A stretch of 64,000 nt of DNA from Bog-532 sp036495425 (lineage in GTDB: Bacteria; Actinomycetota; Actinomycetes; Streptosporangiales; Streptosporangiaceae). Numbering within the stretch: the first letter of the stretch is position 1; each line of letters opens with the position of its first letter. A model generated the notes under the pieces. The model saw only the letters and a list, made by a program, of their open reading frames with translations, had not been told where the DNA came from and ran no database searches. The stretch is from contig DASXMW010000226.1 in NCBI GenBank assembly GCA_036495425.1, positions 6,958 through 70,957 of the forward strand. Direction: 5' to 3'. The position numbers and the translations under genes were made by a program. Below are positions 49,554 through 59,427 of the stretch, in pieces.

Positions 49554-50441
49554 ATGGCGGGCCGGGCACAGCGCGGGGAGCAGCGGATGGCCGTGCACCG
49601 CGAGGTGGACAGCGGCCTGGCCGAGCTGGTCCCGGACCTGGACCGGCCCGGCTCGTGGCTGCTCTACCTGGGTGACGCCCCCCAGTCGCAGGTCGACCTG
49701 ACCGATCCCCGGTACCTGGAGTTCGAGTACATCCAGCGGATCGCGCACCTGCTGGACGTGGCCGCGCCGGCCGGGGCGCCGCTGCGCGTGCTGCACCTGG
49801 GCGGCGGCGCGCTCACCCTGCCCCGGTACCTGGCCGCGACCCGCCCCGGGTCCAGCCAGCTGGTGGCCGAGACCGACGGCGCCCTGATGGACCTGGTCCG
49901 CGAGCACCTGCCGCTGGGCCGGGCCCGGGGCCGGATCCGGGTCCGCATCGCCGACGCCCGCGAGGTGCTCGGCTCGGTCGCGCCCGGGCGGTTCGACGTG
50001 GTGATCAGCGACGTGTTCGCCGGGGCCCGCACGCCCCCGCACCTGACCACGGTGGAGTGCGCCGAGCTGGCCGCGCGGGCGCTGGGACCGGGCGGGATCT
50101 ACATCCAGAATGTGGCCGACGGGCCACCGCTGGCCTTTGCCAAACAGCAGGCCGCGGCCGTGGCGCAGGTATTCGCGCACGGGCTGCTGATGGCCGAGCC
50201 GGGGGTGCTGCGGCGGCGCCGGTTCGGGAACCTGGTGCTGGCGGGCAGCCAGGCCGGGCTGCCCGCCGACCAGCTCCGGCGGCGGGCGGCCGGCGACGCG
50301 TTCGCGGCCCGGGTGCTGGACGGTGAGGACCTGGACCGGTTCGTGGCCGGCACCCGCCCGGCCACCGACGCCACCGCGCAGCCGTCCCCCATGCCACCGC
50401 CCTCCGTGCTGACCGGCCCGGCCGAGGCGGAGAAGGCTTAG
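49554..50441 (+). CDS. Spermidine synthase-like (SpeE fold) protein
   Basis: The 295-aa protein has the Rossmann-like methyltransferase/spermidine-synthase layout: LEFEYIQRIAHLLDVAAP, LRVLHLGGGALTLPRYLAA, VAETDGALMDLVREHLPLG, IRVRIADAREVLGSVAPGRF and DVVISDVFAGARTP. The true polyamine-synthase motif region is weak, and there is no decarboxylating partner, so it may not be a polyamine enzyme. Proximity to gabT may hint at polyamine or GABA metabolism. Confidence 0.8.
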   Translation: MAGRAQRGEQRMAVHREVDSGLAELVPDLDRPGSWLLYLGDAPQSQVDLTDPRYLEFEYIQRIAHLLDVAAPAGAPLRVLHLGGGALTLPRYLAATRPGSSQLVAETDGALMDLVREHLPLGRARGRIRVRIADAREVLGSVAPGRFDVVISDVFAGARTPPHLTTVECAELAARALGPGGIYIQNVADGPPLAFAKQQAAAVAQVFAHGLLMAEPGVLRRRRFGNLVLAGSQAGLPADQLRRRAAGDAFAARVLDGEDLDRFVAGTRPATDATAQPSPMPPPSVLTGPAEAEKA

Positions 50442-50584
50442 CCCGGGGCTCCGGCCCGCGGCCGGCCGGCCGCGCCGACGATCACGCCGACCAGGTCGGT
50501 GAAGCGCTGGTCCGGGGCCGCGCGTGGTGGTGCCGGATTGAGGGGTATTTGTCCGCTCCGGCAGCGCCGGGCCCGCCTTTCCGC

Positions 50585-50590
50585 TAGTCT
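50585..50590 (+). promoter_or_regulatory. Candidate -10 TAGTCT before the DUF2510 gene
   Basis: TAGTCT lies 78 bp before the ATG at 50668 in a 226-bp gap. No clear -35 was found. The first 80 bp of the gap include a minus-strand stretch reading DQRFTDLVGVIVGAAG before a stop; it has no credible start. Confidence 0.35.
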
Positions 50591-50667
50591 GCTTGGCCTT
50601 GGGGAGGGTATTCAGGCATGTCCTTGGGCCGGGTAGGCGGATTGTCCTCGGGGAAGGTGTAGCGCGC

Positions 50668-51974
50668 ATGGAGATGCCGCCCCCCGGCTGGTACGACGAC
50701 CCCGCGCAGGCCGGGTCGCTGCTCCGCTGGTGGGACGGGACCCAGTGGACGGGTCACACCGCCCCACGGGTCCAGGCCACCGCCCAGGCGCTCAGCGCCC
50801 CCGTACCAGCCAGCGCCGTACCGGCCAGCGCCGAACCAGCCGACCTGAGCGACTTCCCGGCCGCGGGCGCCGCCGACGACGACCGGTCGCTCACCGAGTG
50901 GTTCGACTCCATCCCGGCCCGGCCGGCCCCCGGCACCGAGGTCGCCCTGGCCGGGGGCAAGCAGCCGGGCCGGCACGCCGAGAACTCGACCCGGGTCCTG
51001 GACGGCGCGCTGGTCCCGCCCGGTCCCGGGGCCACCAGCCGGCTGCCCCGCGGCACCGGGGCCCTGGCCCGGCTGGGCTGGCGGCGCAGCGCCCCGGTCC
51101 CCGAGGACAGCCTGCCGCTGGTCGAGCGGGCCGGCTACGGCGACATGCTGCGGCGGAACAAGGTCCGGCTGATATGGGCGGTAGCCCTGGGGACGGCGCT
51201 GGCCATCCTCATCACCGGCGTGCTGGTCGGCGTGCTCGGGTCGTCGCCCGCCAAATCCGCGCCCGCCGCCGCGGCCAGCCACCACCCGGCCACCCACAGC
51301 GCGGCGCCCACGCCGTCGGCCTCGGACACCCCGTCGACCACCGCCACCACCGGCACCCCGGTCAGCGACGCCGCGTCCGGGCTGTCCTACGCGCTGCTGG
51401 CCGCGCCCTGGCAGCCCGGCTGCCCGGGCACCATGAACAACCCGGTGTTCGGCTGGTCGGCCGGGGAGAACGCGGTGGCGGGCACGGTCCCGGCCGCGGG
51501 CGGCAGCCCCTGGTACGCCAGCGCCTGCTCCGGCCTGCTCCCCCAGCAGTACGCCTACACCGGCGTGCAGGACCTGCCGCAGACGGCCATGAACCTGGTC
51601 AACGCCTTCGACCCGGCCTACTTCAACGGGCTGCCGCACGTCCGGTCCACCCAGGAGAACAACCCGCTCCAGGTCAGCGGGCACGCGGGCTGGATCGTGG
51701 AGTTCGGTATGACCTACCAGACCGCGGCCAGCCAGGGCCTGGCCTGGCAGAGCCAGCTGGGCGCGGTGGTGGTGGTGGACCGGGGCGCCGGCCAGCCGCC
51801 GGCCGTGCTCTACGTGACCGTGCCCAACAACCTGGGCACGGCCAACATCGGCACGATCCTGGCCTCGATGCAGCTGGCCGCGCCCGCGGCCGGCAGCCCG
51901 GCCGCCCCGACCCCGGCCGCGCCGACACCTTCGGCCCCGGCGCCAGCCGGATCAGGGGCACCCGGCCCGAACCC

Positions 51975-51978
<4 letters not shown>
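50668..51978 (+). CDS. DUF2510 membrane protein
   Basis: The 436-aa protein begins with the DUF2510 motif PPPGWYDDPAQAGSLLRWWD followed by GTQWTGHTAP. It continues with a disordered acidic/alanine region, a membrane helix (IWAVALGTALAILITGVLVG near residues 170-190) and an external Thr/Ser/Ala linker. A C-terminal domain of about 190 residues follows (LLAAPWQPGCPGTMNNPVFG, GHAGWIVEFGMTYQTAASQG, NNLGTANIGTILASMQL). DUF2510 is a short N-terminal module of unknown role common in actinobacterial membrane proteins. ATG 50668 follows GGGGAAGG. The stop CTAG is shared with the convergent mmsA stop. Confidence 0.8.
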
Positions 51979-53494
<1,516 letters not shown>

Positions 53495-53498
<4 letters not shown>

Positions 53499-54793
53499 TG
53501 TGCTTCCTCGCTCACGGTTTTCAGCGCGTCGGTCAGGATGGCCAGGCCTTCGCGGGCCTCGGGCTCGCTCAGCGTGAGCGGCGGCGCCATCCGCAGGGTG
53601 TTGCCGGTCAGGCCGCCCTTGCCGATGAGCAGCCCGCGCTCGCGGGTCACTTCCAGCATGCGGGCGGCCAGCGGCGCGCTCGCCTTCCCGGTCCTGGGGT
53701 CGATCATGTCGAGCGCGAACATCAGGCCCCGTCCTCTAACCGAGCCGCCGGCCGCGCTGGCCGCGGCTGCCTCGCGCAGGGCCGGGATGATGATCTGGCC
53801 GAGCCGGGCCGCGTTGGCCTGCAGGTCGTGGTCGAGCACGTAGTCCAGGGTGGCGTTGGCGGCGGCGGTGGAGATCGGGTTGCCGCCGAAGGTGGAGATG
53901 CCGTTGCCGCGGACCCCGTCCAGCAGGTCGCCGCGGGCGACCACGCCGCCGATCGCGAACCCGTTGCCCAGGCCCTTGGCGAACGTCATCGCGTCCGGGG
54001 TGACCCCGTGGGCGCCGATGCCCCAGAAGTGCTCGCCGGTGCGGCCCCAGCCGGTCTGCACCTCGTCGGAGATGAACAAGATGCCGTGCTCGTCGAGAAC
54101 TTCCTGGTAGGCGGCGAACAGGCCGTCGGGGGCCATGGTGAAGCCGCCGACGCCCTGCACCGGCTCGGCGATCAGCGCGGCCACATCGGCCGGGTGCGCG
54201 GCCGTGCTGAGCACGTTCGTCAGGTCGGCCACGCAGGCCGCGATGTAGTCCGCGTCGGACATCCCGGCGAACGCGGGCAGGTGCCGGTCGGCGCCGTGCA
54301 GGTAGTGGACGCCGAACGGGGCCAGCGAGGACGGCTTCCAGCCCGCGTTGCCGGTGATGGCGACCGCGCCGAACGACCGGCCGTGGTAGCTGTTGCGCAT
54401 GGCCAGCACCTGGTCGGCGCCGCGGGCCGAGGTGGCCAGCAGCAGCGCGGTCTCGTTGGCCTCGGTGCCGGAGTTGGTGAAGAACACCTTGGCGTCGGGG
54501 ATACCGGACAGCCGGGCGATCTTCTCGGCCAGCTCGACCTGGCCGCGGATCAGGTACAGCGTCGAGGTGTGCACCACCCCGGTGGCCAGCTGGCGCTCGA
54601 CCGCCTCGCGCACCTCGGCCACGTCGTAGCCGAGCATGTTGGTCAGGATGCCGGCGAAGAAGTCGAGGTAGCTCTTGCCGTTCGCGTCGGTGACCCGGCA
54701 GCCCTTGCCGCCGGTCAGCTCGATGGGCTGGTCGTAGTAGAGCGCGACCCAGTTGGGGATGACCGCCCGGTGGCGGGCGTAGAGATCAGCCAT
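53495..54793 (-). CDS. Class-III aminotransferase (omega-amino acid or GABA type)
   Basis: The 432-aa PLP enzyme shows KSYLDFFAGILTNMLGYDVA, FFTNSGTEANETALLLATSA, RNSYHGRSFGAVAITGNAGW, ISDEVQTGWGRTGEHFWGIG and PLP lysine MTFAKGLGNGFAIGG. Alanine-glyoxylate-2/3-aminoisobutyrate-type and beta-alanine aminotransferases are the closest families I recall. Coupling to mmsA suggests it makes malonate or methylmalonate semialdehyde. It is divergent from a PucR activator. ATG 54793 may be leaderless (CACACT seven bases upstream). Confidence 0.88.
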
Positions 54794-54884
54794 ACCTACC
54801 AGTGTGCGGGTTACCGAAGAGTCACCCCGGAGACATACTGTAAGGAAAATCTGCTTCACGGCGACACTGTGTCAGGAGGCTCCG

Positions 54885-56501
54885 GTGCTGCCCACCGTGT
54901 CCGACGTGCTGGAGCTGGAGGTGGTCCAGCGCGGGCGGCCGCGGGTGCTGGCCGGGGCCCCGGCGCTGAACCGCCCGGTGCGCTGGGTCCACGCCATCGA
55001 GCTGGCCGACGTGGCCCGCCTGCTGCACGGCGGCGAGCTGGTGCTGAGCACCGGGATCGCCCTGCCGGAAGATCCCGGCCTGCTGGCCGGGTACGTCGCC
55101 GACCTGGCCGCCACCGAGGTGGCCGGGCTGGCCGTCGAGCTGGGGCGCCGCTATCAGGCGCTGCCGGACGCGCTGGTCACCGCGGCCGAGCGGCACGGGC
55201 TGCCGCTGATCGCGTTCCGCCGCGAGGTCGCGTTCGTCGAGATCACCGAGACCGTGCACGCGCTGATCATCGACGCCCAGCTGGACGAGCTGCGCCGGTC
55301 CGAGCGGGTGCACGAGACGTTCACCGACCTGTCGGTGGCCGGGGCGCCGCCGGAGGAGATCGTCCGCCAGGCCGCGCTGCTGGCCGGGCGGCCGGTGATC
55401 CTGGAGGACCTGTCGCACCGGGTGCTGGCCTGCTCCCCCGCGGGCGCCGACCCGCGGGCCCTGCTGGCCGGGTTCGAGCACCAGGCCCGCACGGTGACCG
55501 GGCCCCGCCGGACCTTCTACCACGAGGACGCCGGGTGGCTGGTGACCACGGTCGGGGCCCGCGGCGAGGACTGGGGCCGGGTCATCCAGGTCATCAACGA
55601 GCCGCCGGGGCCGCCGGACTTCGTGCTGATCGAGCGGGCGGCCAGCGCGCTGGCCCTGGGGCGGCTGCTGACCCGGCGGCAGGAGAGCCTGGAACGGCAG
55701 GCGCACCGCACGCTGATCAGCGCGATCGTGGAGAGCGCGCACGCCGGCCCGGAGGAGGCGGCGGCCCGGGCCCGGGCGCTCGGCGTGCCGGTCAGCGGCC
55801 GTCAGCTGATCGCGGTCATCGTCCGCGTCCCTGACGCAGGACCAGGCATCTCCGCGCACACCAGGATCGCCGAAGTCACCGAGGCGGCGGCGGACGCCTG
55901 CCGGGACGGGCGCCTGCCCGCGCTGGTCGGCTCCCTGGACGACGTGCGGGCCGGGGCACTGCTGTCGCTGCCGCCGCGGGCGGATGCCGACGCGGAGCTG
56001 ACCGCGCTGGCCGGGCGGCTGGGTCAGCGGCTGCGGCTGCGGTTCCCGATGGCGGGCGAGCCGTTCGTGCTCGGGGTCGGCTCGGCCACCGAGACCCTGC
56101 GCGACGTGCGCCGGTCGTTCCTGGAGGCCCGCCAGGTCGGCGACGTGGCCATCCGCGATCCCGGCCACCGGCCGTTCTACCGGCTGCCGGACATGCGGCT
56201 GCGCGGGCTGCTGCACCTGCTGCGCGACGACGCACGGCTGCAGACGTTCGCCGAGCGGGAGCTGGGCCCCCTGCTGGCCGCGGACGAGGCCCAGGGCTCG
56301 GAGCTGCTGCCCTGCCTGGCCGCCTACCTGGAGGCCGGGGGCAACAAGGCCGCGGCCGCGCAGCGGGCTCACCTGGCCCGCCCCACGTTCTATCAGCGCC
56401 TGGACCAGATCGAGCGCGTCCTCGGGGTCGATCTTGATTCGGCTGAGTCGCGCACATCCCTGCACGTGGCCCTGCTGGCCCATAACCAGGCCGGCGAATA
56501 A
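54885..56501 (+). CDS. PucR-family transcriptional regulator
   Basis: The 538-aa regulator starts at GTG 54885 behind AGGAGG. It has an N-terminal PucR/PurC-like domain (LPTVSDVLELEVVQRGRPRV, WVHAIELADVARLLHGGELV), a GGDEF-related middle region and a C-terminal PucR helix-turn-helix (AAYLEAGGNKAAAAQRAHLA, RPTFYQRLDQIERVLGVD). PucR proteins control purine, GABA or beta-alanine catabolism. The divergent aminotransferase-mmsA pair is the natural target; CAGTGT and ACACTG blocks flank the 91-bp promoter gap. Its stop overlaps the next gene (TAATG). Confidence 0.9.
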   Translation: MLPTVSDVLELEVVQRGRPRVLAGAPALNRPVRWVHAIELADVARLLHGGELVLSTGIALPEDPGLLAGYVADLAATEVAGLAVELGRRYQALPDALVTAAERHGLPLIAFRREVAFVEITETVHALIIDAQLDELRRSERVHETFTDLSVAGAPPEEIVRQAALLAGRPVILEDLSHRVLACSPAGADPRALLAGFEHQARTVTGPRRTFYHEDAGWLVTTVGARGEDWGRVIQVINEPPGPPDFVLIERAASALALGRLLTRRQESLERQAHRTLISAIVESAHAGPEEAAARARALGVPVSGRQLIAVIVRVPDAGPGISAHTRIAEVTEAAADACRDGRLPALVGSLDDVRAGALLSLPPRADADAELTALAGRLGQRLRLRFPMAGEPFVLGVGSATETLRDVRRSFLEARQVGDVAIRDPGHRPFYRLPDMRLRGLLHLLRDDARLQTFAERELGPLLAADEAQGSELLPCLAAYLEAGGNKAAAAQRAHLARPTFYQRLDQIERVLGVDLDSAESRTSLHVALLAHNQAGE

Positions 56502-57508
56502 TGCCAAGCCCCGATACCCGGCTCCCCATCGGGGTGTACCGCACCTCCGGGCCGGACATTTCCGCCATCGAAAAGTACGAGTCCTTCCTGGGCATGCCGT
56601 CCGGGGCCACCGTGAACTACGTGCTGGCGTTCATGCCGGACACCCCAGCAAGCTGGGCTCAGTTCGAGCAGGCCGTCCTGGCCGTCGCCACCAACGGGCC
56701 GCCGTCGTCTACCTCCGCCACGGCCTGGGCCCCGCTGCTGGGCCCCCGGCAGCTCATGCTGGCCGTCCCGGCCTGCTGCATGGGCAGCACCTGGGCCACC
56801 GAGGCGGCAGGCGCCAACGACACGCACTGGGCCGCCCTGGCTCACACCCTCGTGAACGGCGGCCTCGGGAACTGCGTCCTCCGGATCGCCCGCGAGTTCA
56901 GCGGCGGATGGTACCGGTGGGATGCCACTCCTTCGAATGTCGGCACGTATATCGCCGGGTACGCGCACGTGGTCTCCGTCATGCGCGCGGCGGGGTTCAC
57001 CGGAGAGTTCATGTGGAATCCCTATATCGGCCAGGGCACGTTCCGGCCGGAGGGTGGCGTCGAGTCCGCCTACCCGGGCGACTCGGTGGTCGATGTCATC
57101 GGCATCGACCTTTACGACGGCCCGCATTCTGTCAGCTACCCGGCCGGCAAGGTCATCCGCACCGCCGCCCAGCATCAGGCCGTATGGGACGAATTCCTCA
57201 GCGGGCGGGACGGGATCACTGACTGGCACAGTCTGGCGGCCAGCCATGCCAAGCCGCTGGCCTATCCCGAGTGGGGACTGCGGCTGTGGAAGGACTCCGG
57301 CGTCTACCGGGGCGGCGGGGACAACCCGATTCTCATCCGTGAGATGGCTGCCTGGCTGAAAGGCACGGGCGCGTGGATGCACGCGTTGTGGGAAGACGCG
57401 GGGCAAGGGGTGGCTGACCCGGACGATCTGCCGGCCCGTCAGGTGGCCGTGCCGCAGGCCCGGGAGGCGTTCCTGGAGAACTTCGGCGGGCACGTCCGGC
57501 AGCTCTAG
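56501..57508 (+). CDS. GH26-like glycoside hydrolase without signal peptide
   Basis: The 335-aa protein starts inside the pucR stop (TAATG). Barrel motifs include LGNCVLRIAREFSGGWYRWD with the candidate acid/base Glu in REF, GEFMWNPYIGQGTF, VIGIDLYDGPHS and YPEWGLRLWKDSG with the candidate nucleophile Glu. This pattern suits clan GH-A, closest to GH26 endo-mannanases, although the usual H-E pair is R-E here. No signal peptide is seen, so it would be cytoplasmic or exported another way. Codon usage looks less extreme than neighbouring genes, which may indicate transfer. Confidence 0.72.
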   Translation: MPSPDTRLPIGVYRTSGPDISAIEKYESFLGMPSGATVNYVLAFMPDTPASWAQFEQAVLAVATNGPPSSTSATAWAPLLGPRQLMLAVPACCMGSTWATEAAGANDTHWAALAHTLVNGGLGNCVLRIAREFSGGWYRWDATPSNVGTYIAGYAHVVSVMRAAGFTGEFMWNPYIGQGTFRPEGGVESAYPGDSVVDVIGIDLYDGPHSVSYPAGKVIRTAAQHQAVWDEFLSGRDGITDWHSLAASHAKPLAYPEWGLRLWKDSGVYRGGGDNPILIREMAAWLKGTGAWMHALWEDAGQGVADPDDLPARQVAVPQAREAFLENFGGHVRQL

Positions 57509-57582
57509 GACCTCAAACGATTGAGGACCACGGCCACCACCGCGACCACGACCAGCAAGGCCACCGCGATGATCAGGACCAC
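57505..57582 (-). CDS. 25-aa single-helix membrane microprotein
   Basis: GTG 57582 opens a 26-codon frame encoding VVLIIAVALLVVVAVVAVVL followed by NRLRS. It begins two bases after the stop of the upstream small membrane protein, so translation could be coupled, and ends by sharing CTAG with the convergent GH26-like gene. It is almost purely hydrophobic with a basic tail, as in many membrane microproteins. The function is unknown, and it could be chance in valine-rich sequence. Confidence 0.4.
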   Translation of the reverse strand: MVLIIAVALLVVVAVVAVVLNRLRS

Positions 57583-57584
57583 GG

Positions 57585-57788
57585 TCAGCCCCGCCGGGGC
57601 ATGAACATGAACACGACCGCGCCGAGCAACAGGTAGCCGACGGCACCCACCCCGAACAGGATGACCCCGGCGAACCCGCTCACCGTGAACGCGACGACCA
57701 CCCCGGCGATGAGCAGCAGGGCCAGAATCAGCCAGGACAGCACGATCCAGGCCCGGATCCGCCGGGTGCGCATGGACAGGCCGGCCAC
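57585..57788 (-). CDS. Small two-helix membrane protein
   Basis: The 67-aa protein has a basic N-terminus (MRTRRIRAW from residue 6), two membrane segments (IVLSWLILALLLIAGVVVAF and VILFGVGAVGYLLLGAVVFM) and the tail MPRRG. I do not recognise a family. GTG 57788 lies five bases after the PPOX gene; ATG 57773 is the alternative start. Confidence 0.6.
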   Translation of the reverse strand: MAGLSMRTRRIRAWIVLSWLILALLLIAGVVVAFTVSGFAGVILFGVGAVGYLLLGAVVFMFMPRRG

Positions 57789-57793
57789 GGCGG

Positions 57794-58258
57794 TCAGCCC
57801 GCCAGCCGGGCCGGGAAACCGCCGGTGGCCACCGGGCCCCAGCTGCGGGGGGTGATGCGGAGCAGGGACTTGCCCTGGCGGGTCATGGCCTGCTGGTATT
57901 CGTCCCAGTCGGGGTGCTCGCCCGCGATCGACCGGTAGTAGTCGACCAGCGCCCCGGCGGCCTCAGGCATGTCGATGACTTCGGCGTCCCCGTCGACCTG
58001 GACCCAGGCGCCGCCGAAGTCGTCGGACAGGAACAGCACGCTGGCCTGCGGGTTGCGCTTCGCGTTGCGGGTCTTGGCCCGCTCGGGGTAGGTCGACACG
58101 ACGACCCGGCCGGCCTCGTCGACCCCGCAGGTGACCGGTGAGGCCTGCGGCCGCCCGTCGGCCCGGGTGGTGATGACGATGGCGTGGTGGCGGGGCCGGA
58201 TGAACTCGAGCAGCTCGTCCCGGCTGACGGCGGTGTTGGTGGCGATCTGTGGGCTCAC
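57794..58258 (-). CDS. PPOX-class (split-barrel flavin) F420-dependent oxidoreductase-like protein
   Basis: The 154-aa protein has the PNP-oxidase-like split barrel: RDELLEFIRPRHHAIVITTR, DGRPQASPVTCGVDEAGRVV, STYPERAKTRNAKRNPQASV and VQVDGDAEVIDMPEAAG. Actinobacterial members often bind F420 or FMN. GTG 58258 follows GAGGCGC, ten bases after the stop of the unknown 384-aa gene, so it may be a distal member of the sugar-acid operon. The reaction is unknown. Confidence 0.83.
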   Translation of the reverse strand: MSPQIATNTAVSRDELLEFIRPRHHAIVITTRADGRPQASPVTCGVDEAGRVVVSTYPERAKTRNAKRNPQASVLFLSDDFGGAWVQVDGDAEVIDMPEAAGALVDYYRSIAGEHPDWDEYQQAMTRQGKSLLRITPRSWGPVATGGFPARLAG

Positions 58259-58268
58259 GCGCCTCAGC

Positions 58269-59423
58269 TTATAGTTCGGCCACCTCGCGCTGGGCCGTGT
58301 GGTCGGCCGCCGAGGCCAGGCCCGCGTGATAGAGCCGCAGGTCGGTCGCTCCCGCGGCCAGCACCGCCTTGGCCTTGGCGGCCAGTTCGCCGGTGTCCGC
58401 GCCCAGGGCGGCCACCGCGGGCAAGGTGGCGGCGATCCGCCGTCCGGCCGGGATCGCCGCCGCGGCCGTGGCCGCCTGCACGGCCCGGGCGGCCGAGGCC
58501 ACCCGCGCGGCGGCCGGGCCGGCCGGGCCGGGGCAGGCCAGGATGATGCCGTCGGCACCGGCCGGGCCGAGCAGGACCGGAAGCTCGAATCCGGGATTGG
58601 AGCCGGCCTCGGCCGGGTCGGGGTGGGCGTGGACCAGCACGTCCTGACCGGGCGCGGCCGCCCGTACCGCGCCCACCACGTGCTCCAGGAAGCTGGCCGC
58701 GGTCGCGGCCCGGACCGTGCTGAGCGTGCCGGCCAGCTCGCCCGGGACGGCGGGCCCGCCGTCGAATGCCGACCGCACCGCGGCCGCGATCGCGTCCGGG
58801 TCCGCGCCCGCCACCCGCAGCGTGGCCGCGCAGTCCGCGCAGAAACAGGCGTCCAGCAGCCGCCCGGCCGGGCCGGCCGGGGTGCCGCCGGTCTTGTCGT
58901 GGGCGCTGCCGTGGTCGTAGCCGTACCAGCCGCAGGCTTCCAGTTCCACGTCGGCCACGGCGTCGAGGGCGGCGATCTCGGCGGCCAGGCTGGCGGCGTA
59001 TTCGGCCACGGCCGGCGACCCGGCGCACAGCGCCCACGGGTAGGTGTCACCCCAGGCGTTGCGGACCGCGCACTCGGGGTGGGCGGTGGCCAGCCGGCCG
59101 TTGTGGGTCACCACGATCCAGGCGTTGACCCGCAGCCCGGCCGCTTGCAGCGCCTGGGCGGCCCGCTCGAACGAACCGGCCTCGGCCGGGTCCGGGTCGG
59201 CCGGGACCAGGTGCCCGGCCGACCAGCGGGCCGGGTCCCGCCGGTGGTAGACGGCGGCGTCCCGGGTCACGATCCGGTGCCGGGGGTGGAACGGGGTGAC
59301 CGCCCGCACCGCGTGATAGGCCGCGGCCAGGGACACCTCGGTGACGCCCAGGGCCGCGATCCGGTCGGCGGCGGCCGGGTCGCCGTCCACGTCCCACGGG
59401 TAGAGGTAAGCGGCGACGGCCAC
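58269..59423 (-). CDS. Uncharacterised 384-aa protein at the end of the sugar-acid operon
   Basis: I do not recognise a named family. Alternating strands and helices (AAYLYPWDVDGDPAAADRIA, LRVNAWIVVTHNGRLATAHP, VLVHAHPDPAEAGSNPGFEL, IILACPGPAGPAAARVASAA, DLRLYHAGLASAADHTAQRE) suggest a TIM-barrel hydrolase-like enzyme. The cysteine cluster CFCADC and ECAVRNAWGDTYPWALC could bind a metal. There is no signal peptide. The gene starts four bases after the semialdehyde dehydrogenase stop, so it belongs to the operon and may handle the upstream sugar or sugar-acid conjugate. Confidence 0.72.
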   Translation of the reverse strand: MAVAAYLYPWDVDGDPAAADRIAALGVTEVSLAAAYHAVRAVTPFHPRHRIVTRDAAVYHRRDPARWSAGHLVPADPDPAEAGSFERAAQALQAAGLRVNAWIVVTHNGRLATAHPECAVRNAWGDTYPWALCAGSPAVAEYAASLAAEIAALDAVADVELEACGWYGYDHGSAHDKTGGTPAGPAGRLLDACFCADCAATLRVAGADPDAIAAAVRSAFDGGPAVPGELAGTLSTVRAATAASFLEHVVGAVRAAAPGQDVLVHAHPDPAEAGSNPGFELPVLLGPAGADGIILACPGPAGPAAARVASAARAVQAATAAAAIPAGRRIAATLPAVAALGADTGELAAKAKAVLAAGATDLRLYHAGLASAADHTAQREVAEL

Positions 59424-59427
59424 CGGC

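Noticed and set aside
50442..50520. Minus-strand tail reading DQRFTDLVGVIVGAAG before a stop
   Set aside because: Looks like a protein C-terminus but has no credible start or upstream homology; too short to call a pseudogene.
48084..50669. Minus-strand frame of 861 codons
   Set aside because: Antisense to gabT and the spermidine-synthase-like gene, both with clear motifs.
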